A stretch of DNA of 64,000 nucleotides from Postechiella sp039985655 (GTDB lineage: Bacteria > Bacteroidota > Bacteroidia > Flavobacteriales > Flavobacteriaceae), in assembly GCA_039985655.1 (NCBI GenBank), contig JBDWSF010000005.1, forward strand, positions 186,001 to 250,000, read 5' to 3'. Under the pieces are notes generated by a model that was not told where the DNA came from, made no database searches, and worked only from the letters and a program-made list of their open reading frames with translations. The translations under genes were made by a program, and so were the position numbers. Of this stretch, positions 63,218 to 64,000 are shown piece after piece. Each line of letters starts with the position of its first letter. Positions within the stretch are counted from its first letter, which is position 1.

Positions 63218-64000
63218 CCGGTATTAATAAAAACATATTACGTAGTATTTTAATGATATCTTACATCGCAATAATCGCCTTGATTCTTTTTGGTGTTAGT
63301 AGCGTATTCAGTTACCTAAATACTGGCGCTGATCGAAGCAGTATGCTGCATACTGAGATTAAAAAGATAGATCAATACCTACCAAAACTAGAATGGGCAC
63401 CTCTACAAAATGAAGGGCGGCCTATGGATTTACAAACCTTAAATGGTATTGAAAACGATTATTTGGATGCTTGGTACGTAAAACATATTGCTTATAAAAC
63501 AAACACTACAGTTGGTATTGACGATTATTACACCGAAAATGCTCGGAAGAATATTTTTAATGCTATTGAACAAAATACTTCTGAAAATATTTCGATTGAA
63601 GGCACAACTCTAGAACATCATATTACTTTAGAATTTTTTAGTGAAGACGGACAATTGATTGTCTTAACTGATAATGATGTCATTGAATACAAACGTATTT
63701 ATCAAAATGATACTGTTATTTTAGAAACGACTGAGAAATCGACTTATAAAATCACACTACTTTTAGAAGATGGCTTTTGGCGTATTCGTCATCTAACAAA
63801 AGAACAATCTGAAGATTATAAAAAAGAGTTTCTATCAGCTTCAAATAAAATCACAACGATTAAAGGCATTAACTATTATCCACAAGCCTCGCCTTGGGAT
63901 ATGTTTGGTGACAAATTTGACACCCTTACCATTTCTAAAGATTTCAAAATCATTAAAGATTCAGGTTTAAATAGTATTAGAATATTTGTGCCTTATGACG
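63214..64000 (+). CDS. Membrane-anchored NTF2-like/TIM-barrel protein (3' truncated)
   Basis: The frame starts at ATG 63214, overlapping the previous stop by 4 nt, and stays open to the window end (262 residues seen). One N-terminal helix (about 10-32) is followed by a NTF2-like domain (about 75-200) and then KGINYYPQASPWDMFGDKFD and IIKDSGLNSIRIFVPYD. These resemble the first strands of GH5- or GH2-type barrels. It may trim or cut a glycan made by this operon. The catalytic residues lie beyond the window. Confidence 0.7.
   Translation, partial: MTGINKNILRSILMISYIAIIALILFGVSSVFSYLNTGADRSSMLHTEIKKIDQYLPKLEWAPLQNEGRPMDLQTLNGIENDYLDAWYVKHIAYKTNTTVGIDDYYTENARKNIFNAIEQNTSENISIEGTTLEHHITLEFFSEDGQLIVLTDNDVIEYKRIYQNDTVILETTEKSTYKITLLLEDGFWRIRHLTKEQSEDYKKEFLSASNKITTIKGINYYPQASPWDMFGDKFDTLTISKDFKIIKDSGLNSIRIFVPYD

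Noticed and set aside
1..64000. tRNA, rRNA, CRISPR, prophage or transposase genes
   Set aside because: None could be recognised on either strand; repeats present are short palindromic or composite intergenic elements without spacer arrays or transposase.

Overview
The window looks like chromosome from a marine-type member of the Bacteroidota, most likely Flavobacteriaceae. The visible signs are AT-rich DNA, a SusC/SusD pair with an ECF sigma/FecR switch, a type IX secretion sorting domain, HmuY-type heme capture, a fused MoaC-MoaB, and promoters of the TAnnTTTG type. No rRNA, tRNA, CRISPR array, transposase or phage gene was seen.

Layout. 1-1.5 kb: the end of a heterodimer-type ABC exporter and a DUF3276 (PUR-alpha-like) protein. 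1.8-17.5 kb: a polysaccharide utilization locus on the minus strand (SusC, SusD, an FG-GAP/ASPIC lipoprotein, a GH31 with PA14 insert, a double DUF1080 protein, a GH29 fucosidase), with FecR and a divergently transcribed ECF sigma factor. 17.6-21 kb: housekeeping genes (acyltransferase, BASS transporter, CsaA-like protein, thioredoxin-like protein). 21.4-38.4 kb: a large respiratory island, all on the minus strand: a five-heme cytochrome, a flavin/[2Fe-2S] reductase, a diheme-b membrane protein, a DUF3365 heme protein, a globin, an FNR-like regulator, a Nap-type nitrate reductase with an NrfC/NrfD-like quinol module and extra multiheme cytochromes, CcsBA, and NrfA/NrfH. Together these would reduce nitrate to ammonium, with globin and reductase as a plausible NO guard. 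38.6-45.6 kb: a complete plus-strand molybdenum cofactor operon (moeA, modE-like, TSUP permease, mobA, moaD, moeB, moaE, moaCB, moaA), which makes the cofactor NapA needs. 45.9-55.2 kb: divergent heme uptake operons. 55.2-64 kb: an unusual envelope-glycan region with a response regulator fused to a GT2 glycosyltransferase, a degenerate GT2, an HxlR/metallo-beta-lactamase-fold pair, and a tightly overlapped operon (40-residue membrane peptide, GT-C-like membrane protein, Ig-like secreted protein, NTF2-plus-TIM-barrel protein) that runs off the window.

Most striking observations. (1) The REC-GT2 fusion and its coupled neighbourhood is the best candidate for an undescribed system. (2) A ModE-type operator sits on the moeA promoter, yet the adjacent ModE-like protein has no molybdate-binding domain. 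(3) A 16-bp palindrome is shared by the globin and FNR-like regulator promoters. (4) The NapB-like cytochrome is an internal duplication giving four hemes. (5) Palindromic repeats are placed between nearly all moa/moe genes; one supplies the moeB start codon and another encodes its C-terminus. (6) Two copies of a composite repeat in opposite orientation bracket 6.4 kb of the respiratory island.

All calls come from reading the sequence and from recall of protein families; no database search was run. DUF numbers and the E. coli comparison site are from memory.
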